Under the pieces are notes generated by a model. The model saw nothing but the letters and a program-made list of their open reading frames with translations, had not been told where the DNA came from and searched no databases. A stretch of 64,000 nt of DNA from JAGNLM01 sp964439835 (GTDB lineage: Bacteria; Pseudomonadota; Gammaproteobacteria; JAABTG01). This document shows, one piece after another, positions 61,244 to 64,000 of this stretch; the first letter of the stretch is position 1, and the number at the start of each line of letters is the position of its first letter. The stretch is taken from NCBI GenBank assembly GCA_964439835.1, contig CAYTPQ010000003.1, positions 62,001-126,000 on the forward strand, read 5' to 3'. The position numbers and the translations under genes were made by a program.

Positions 61244-61289
61244 GCAGATCCCCCGGTACGGTCCCGCGAAACCGTACCGGGGGATCTGC
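61244..61289 (+). repeat. Palindromic repeat family C, collapsed copy 5 (46 bp)
   Basis: Perfect 19-bp arms (starting GCAGATCCCCCGGTACGGT) around an 8-nt CCCGCGAA loop. It keeps the outer ends of family C but lacks the whole central part with the core TACGTCCCTGTAGGCTCG. It sits between the convergent HAD and DUF1499 genes and looks like a strong bidirectional hairpin. Confidence 0.92.
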
Positions 61290-61321
61290 TGTGAGGTGGC
61301 CGAGTCGATATCGATACACGC

Positions 61322-61801
61322 TCAGTCGTTGAGCGCCCGCCGAACCTGGGCGATGAGGTCGAGAACGTGCCTCGCGTTCGCCCCCAGGTCCCCCCGGCCG
61401 ACCCGCGACGACGAGCGGATCACGAGCCGGCTGCCCCCCTCGCCGGCCGGCTCGACCCGGGCCAGGACGTCGTCCCGGAAGCGCCAGAGCCGGGTCGTAA
61501 CCACCGCCTGGTGCTCTCCGGCCGCCGGGCCGGAGGTGCGCTGCCAGCCGAGGGCGTCCATGGCCTCCGCCGTGGCGGCGGAGAGGCGGTCGGGCGAGAC
61601 CGCGAATCGCGGCTCGGCCAGTTCCGGGAACCGCGGGGCGGCCGAGGTCTCAGCAACGTTGGTGGTGAGGTAGGTCGCCAGGCGCTCGCCGACACCCGGC
61701 GGGGCGAGCAGGGGGACGCGGTTCGCGAGCAGTCCGCCCACCAGCGCGAGGACCGGGGCCGTGATGAGCACGATCAGTAGGGTGAGCATGGCTTTCCTCA
61801 C
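61322..61801 (-). CDS. DUF1499-family membrane-anchored protein
   Basis: A 159-residue protein with an N-terminal membrane segment (residues ~5-27, LTLLIVLITAPVLALVGGLLA). The rest is a compact soluble domain ending SSSRVGRGDLGANARHVLDL, the family signature of DUF1499. WRFRDDVLARVEP is a further conserved patch. It would face the periplasm. The start codon overlaps the tesA stop by 4 nt (ATGA), so the two are cotranscribed. No function is known for the family. Confidence 0.82.
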   Translation of the reverse strand: MRKAMLTLLIVLITAPVLALVGGLLANRVPLLAPPGVGERLATYLTTNVAETSAAPRFPELAEPRFAVSPDRLSAATAEAMDALGWQRTSGPAAGEHQAVVTTRLWRFRDDVLARVEPAGEGGSRLVIRSSSRVGRGDLGANARHVLDLIAQVRRALND

Positions 61802-62688
61802 GGCGGTCCCATCCGGACGAGGCCGCCCGCGCCGGTCAAGCCGCCGGCCTGCGTGCCGATCGGACGCGGGTCGCGGGCCAGCGCAGTCCCCGCTGCCACC
61901 GCTGGCGACGGCAGCGGCGACGTTCCGTTAGCGTGAAAGTCTCCTTCATGCTCCGGGGTGTGTGCCAGGCCCTCATGAGCGTTAGAGGGGGGACCGCTTT
62001 CGCTGGTGGCCGGCACTGAGGCGTTTGCCGGCTCCCCGAGGAGCGGCTCCAGGTAGGGCCAGACGTTCGCCAGCAACCGCGGTTGGGCCTCGGCCCGGGG
62101 GTGGATGCCGTCCTCGAGCATGAGGTCGGGGTTGCCGCCAACGCCCTCGAGCAGGAAGGGCACCAGCGGCACACCCTGACGGACCGCAACGTTCGCGAAG
62201 GCCGCGCCGAAGCGCTCGGCAAACGCCGGCCCGTAATTGGGCGGCAGCCGGATCCCCACCAGCAACACCCGGGCGCCTGCACCCCGCGCCGCCTCGACCA
62301 TGGCCTCCAGGTTACGCTCGGTCTCCTCGGGCGGGATGCCCCGCAGGCCGTCGTTCCCCCCGAGCTCGATCACGACGACGGCCGGCCGGTGCCGCTCCAG
62401 GACAGCGGGCAGGCGGCTGCGACCACCCCGGCTCGTGTCGCCGCTGATGCTGGCGTTGACCACACGGTGCGGCCAGCCCCCCGCGGCGGTGCGGGCCTGC
62501 AGCAAGGCCACCCAGCCGCGCGCGGTCTCCATGCCGTAGGCCGCGCTCAGGCTATCGCCCACGACCACCAGGACCGGTGGCGAGGCCGCGAAGACGGGCG
62601 CCGGGAGCCACGCGAGCGCCAGGTAAAGAATAATGAGTCGCGCGCCGCGAGGCAGGCGGAGGGCGGTGCTCTCGTGCGATGCTCCCAT
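61798..62688 (-). CDS. tesA: SGNH-type arylesterase/thioesterase (TesA-like) with C-terminal extension
   Basis: A 296-residue secreted hydrolase. A signal peptide (residues ~15-35, PAPVFAA) precedes the GDSLS block with the catalytic serine near residue 46. SISGDTSRGG supplies the oxyanion glycine, ELGGNDGLRG the asparagine, and EDGIHP the catalytic histidine. E. coli TesA ends about where WPYLEPLLG lies (~residue 217). The following ~79 residues are Pro/Ala/Gly-rich without structure, so this copy has an unusual tail, perhaps a read-through of former intergenic DNA into the DUF1499 gene. The divergent ybbA neighbour reproduces the tesA/ybbA/ybbP layout of enterics. Confidence 0.87.
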   Translation of the reverse strand: MGASHESTALRLPRGARLIILYLALAWLPAPVFAASPPVLVVVGDSLSAAYGMETARGWVALLQARTAAGGWPHRVVNASISGDTSRGGRSRLPAVLERHRPAVVVIELGGNDGLRGIPPEETERNLEAMVEAARGAGARVLLVGIRLPPNYGPAFAERFGAAFANVAVRQGVPLVPFLLEGVGGNPDLMLEDGIHPRAEAQPRLLANVWPYLEPLLGEPANASVPATSESGPPSNAHEGLAHTPEHEGDFHANGTSPLPSPAVAAGTALARDPRPIGTQAGGLTGAGGLVRMGPP

Positions 62689-62758
62689 GGCGTTTCAGGG
62701 TAGCCCCTCCCGCACCCGCGTGGAACCTTGGGCGGTGGGGGGATTCCAACGGGGCACC

Positions 62759-63481
62759 ATGGAAAGACACTCTGAACACCCCATCCTGAGGGCCGGCGGC
62801 CTCGGCAAGCGGGTCGCCAGTCCCGAGGGCACACTCGAGATCCTCTCGGGCGTCGAGCTGTCGGTCGCGGCGGGTGAGTCCCTGGCCGTCGTCGGGGAGT
62901 CTGGCTCCGGCAAGTCGACCCTGCTCTCCCTGCTGGCCGGCCTCGACGTGCCGACCGCGGGGCGCGTCTGGATCGACGGGACCGACCTGAGCGCGCTTGA
63001 CGAGGACGGGCGGGCTCGCCTGCGTGGCCGCCTCGTGGGCTTCGTGTTCCAGTCGTTCCAGCTCATTCCCAGCCTGACGGCCCTGGAGAACGTGATGCTG
63101 CCGCTGGAGCTGGCCGACGGTGAGGACCCCCGGGCCACGGCCCTGGAGGTGCTGGACCGGGTGGGGCTCGCCGCCCGCGTGCGGCACTATCCGAGCCAGC
63201 TCTCAGGCGGGGAGCAGCAGCGGGTCGCCCTGGCGCGGGCCTTCTCCACTCGGCCCCGCCTCCTCTTCGCGGACGAGCCGACGGGCAACCTGGACCGACG
63301 CACGGGCGAGCGGGTGAGTGAGTTGCTGTTCCGCCTGAACGCGGAGCACGCGACCACCCTGGTGCTGGTCACCCACGACCCGGGCCTCGCCGACCACTGC
63401 GACCGCACGCTGCGGCTCGAGGCCGGCCGCCTTCACGAAAAGCCGGCGCGGGCAGGGGCCCGCCGCCCGGTAGAGGCTTGA
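62759..63481 (+). CDS. ybbA: YbbA-like ABC transporter ATP-binding protein
   Basis: A 240-residue cytoplasmic ATPase of the MacB/LolD type. Walker A GESGSGKST at residues ~44-52, the Q-loop VFQSFQLIPSLTALEN, signature LSGGEQQRVALAR, Walker B LLFADEPTGNLD, and the H-loop LVTHD are all present. In E. coli, ybbA is divergent from tesA and followed by the permease ybbP, exactly as here. Start is ATG 62759. The system is thought to act in membrane or lipid-related export, but no substrate is proven. Five nt separate the stop from the permease start. Confidence 0.9.
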   Translation: MERHSEHPILRAGGLGKRVASPEGTLEILSGVELSVAAGESLAVVGESGSGKSTLLSLLAGLDVPTAGRVWIDGTDLSALDEDGRARLRGRLVGFVFQSFQLIPSLTALENVMLPLELADGEDPRATALEVLDRVGLAARVRHYPSQLSGGEQQRVALARAFSTRPRLLFADEPTGNLDRRTGERVSELLFRLNAEHATTLVLVTHDPGLADHCDRTLRLEAGRLHEKPARAGARRPVEA

Positions 63482-63486
63482 GACCG

Positions 63487-64000
63487 ATGGTGTCCGGGAG
63501 CCGGGGCCTCGCCTGGCGGTGGCTGCGCCGGGAGTGGCGGGGGGGCGAGCTGCCGCTCCTGGCGGTGGCGGTGGTCCTGGCCGTCGCCAGCGTGTCGGCG
63601 GTCGGCTTCTTCGCCGATCGGGTGCACCGGGCGATGAGCCTGCGTGCGACCGAGCTGCTGGCCGCTGACGTGGTGCTGGTCTCCTCGGCGGCGATTGCCC
63701 AGGAACGCCGGGCCGCCGCGCGCCAACGCGGCCTAGCCGTTGCGGACACGCTGACCTTCCCGAGCATGGTCTCCGTCGGCGAGCGGCTCCAGCTCTCGGA
63801 GGTGAAGGCGGTGGGCCCCGGCTACCCCCTGCGCGGCGAGCTGCGGGTGGCGCCCGCGCCCTTCGCGGCCGACGCGCCGCGCGCGACCGGGCCGCAGCCG
63901 GGCACGGCCTGGGTCGACGCCCGCCTCGCCACCGCCCTCGGGGTGGCGCCAGGCGATCGGGTACAGGTGGGCGCGATCGAGCTGGCGGTCGCCGCGGTCC
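63487..64000 (+). CDS. ybbP: YbbP-like ABC transporter permease; 3' end outside window
   Basis: The first ~171 codons are in the window and the frame is still open at the last base. The opening SRGLAWRWLRREWRGGELPL, followed by a first membrane helix (LLAVAVVLAVASVSAVGFF), and the periplasmic ATELLAADVVLVSSA region, match the YbbP/MacB-type FtsX-like permease. The intact family members are ~800 residues long. It starts 5 nt after ybbA, so both are one transcription unit. Either ATG 63487 or the adjoining GTG could be the start. Confidence 0.85.
   Translation, partial: MVSGSRGLAWRWLRREWRGGELPLLAVAVVLAVASVSAVGFFADRVHRAMSLRATELLAADVVLVSSAAIAQERRAAARQRGLAVADTLTFPSMVSVGERLQLSEVKAVGPGYPLRGELRVAPAPFAADAPRATGPQPGTAWVDARLATALGVAPGDRVQVGAIELAVAAV

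Noticed and set aside
61304..61313. TCGATATCGA as an operator
   Set aside because: Ten-bp palindromes of this kind occur often by chance, and it lies near the 3' end of a gene rather than a promoter.

Overview
The window is very GC-rich (roughly 70 percent by eye) and densely coding on both strands. No rRNA, tRNA, CRISPR array, phage module or transposase gene was seen. Several blocks point to a gammaproteobacterium: a GlrK-QseG-GlrR type operon, tesA divergent from a YbbA/YbbP-type transporter, mpl, hrpB, trmH and pdxH. An exosortase-A-associated block at the left edge, a cytoplasmic-type sulfite dehydrogenase (soeABC), a rhodanese and an oxygen-sensitive class III ribonucleotide reductase suggest a sulfur-oxidising, facultatively or microaerobically growing member of the Chromatiales/Ectothiorhodospiraceae type. 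The taxonomic placement is inference.

Layout. 1-6.1 kb: end of an exosortase/PEP-CTERM exopolysaccharide locus (acyl-CoA ligase, PLP decarboxylase, LuxR regulator, asparagine-synthase-like amidotransferase). 6.3-14 kb: ATM1-type ABC exporter, SLAC1/TehA channel, RND efflux pair. 14.2-20.8 kb: PEP carboxylase, coiled-coil LysM protein, HrpB helicase. 20.9-25.6 kb: soeABC. 25.8-31 kb: PAS-GGDEF-hemerythrin protein, MltD-like lytic transglycosylase, FKBP, rhodanese, sugar-kinase-like phosphotransferase. 31.1-37.6 kb: anaerobic block with nrdD, a separate 55-codon glycyl-radical ORF, a BT1-type transporter, nrdG and a nitronate-monooxygenase-like flavoprotein. 37.6-44 kb: TauD-like dioxygenase, YhcC-like radical SAM protein, OmpA protein and the glrK-qseG-glrR operon. 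44-64 kb: inositol monophosphatase, GGDEF/EAL protein, MetY, PHA-granule-type protein, MtfA, a deacetylase/glycosyltransferase pair, mpl, a Lon-N protein, two short-chain dehydrogenase-fold proteins, pdxH, trmH, an aminopeptidase-family lipoprotein, a HAD hydrolase, a DUF1499 protein, tesA, and the YbbA/YbbP pair, which runs off the right edge.

Two signals stand out. First, the class III ribonucleotide reductase is split: the 677-residue NrdD ends just after its metal-binding knob, and the glycyl-radical C-terminus is a separate small gene 115 nt downstream in another frame. A good NrdR box, with a weaker second box 32 bp away, lies upstream of nrdD. A near-perfect FNR-type site at a -41.5-compatible position lies downstream of nrdG, before the flavoprotein gene. 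Second, at least four families of dispersed palindromic elements occupy intergenic and even coding DNA: GATCAA...GGGGTCAGACCCC (3 copies, two inside reading frames), CACCGCAGAGGCGCAGAG (3 copies), a ~110-bp element with the core TACGTCCCTGTAGGCTCG (4 full copies and one collapsed hairpin, mostly between convergent genes, with covarying stem bases), and the widespread ATTCCGGC-N4-GCCGGAAT hairpin (2 copies). No transposase that could mobilise them is in the window.

Limits: everything was read by eye. Start codons were chosen from Shine-Dalgarno spacing and family length, and functions rest on remembered motifs, not on searches.
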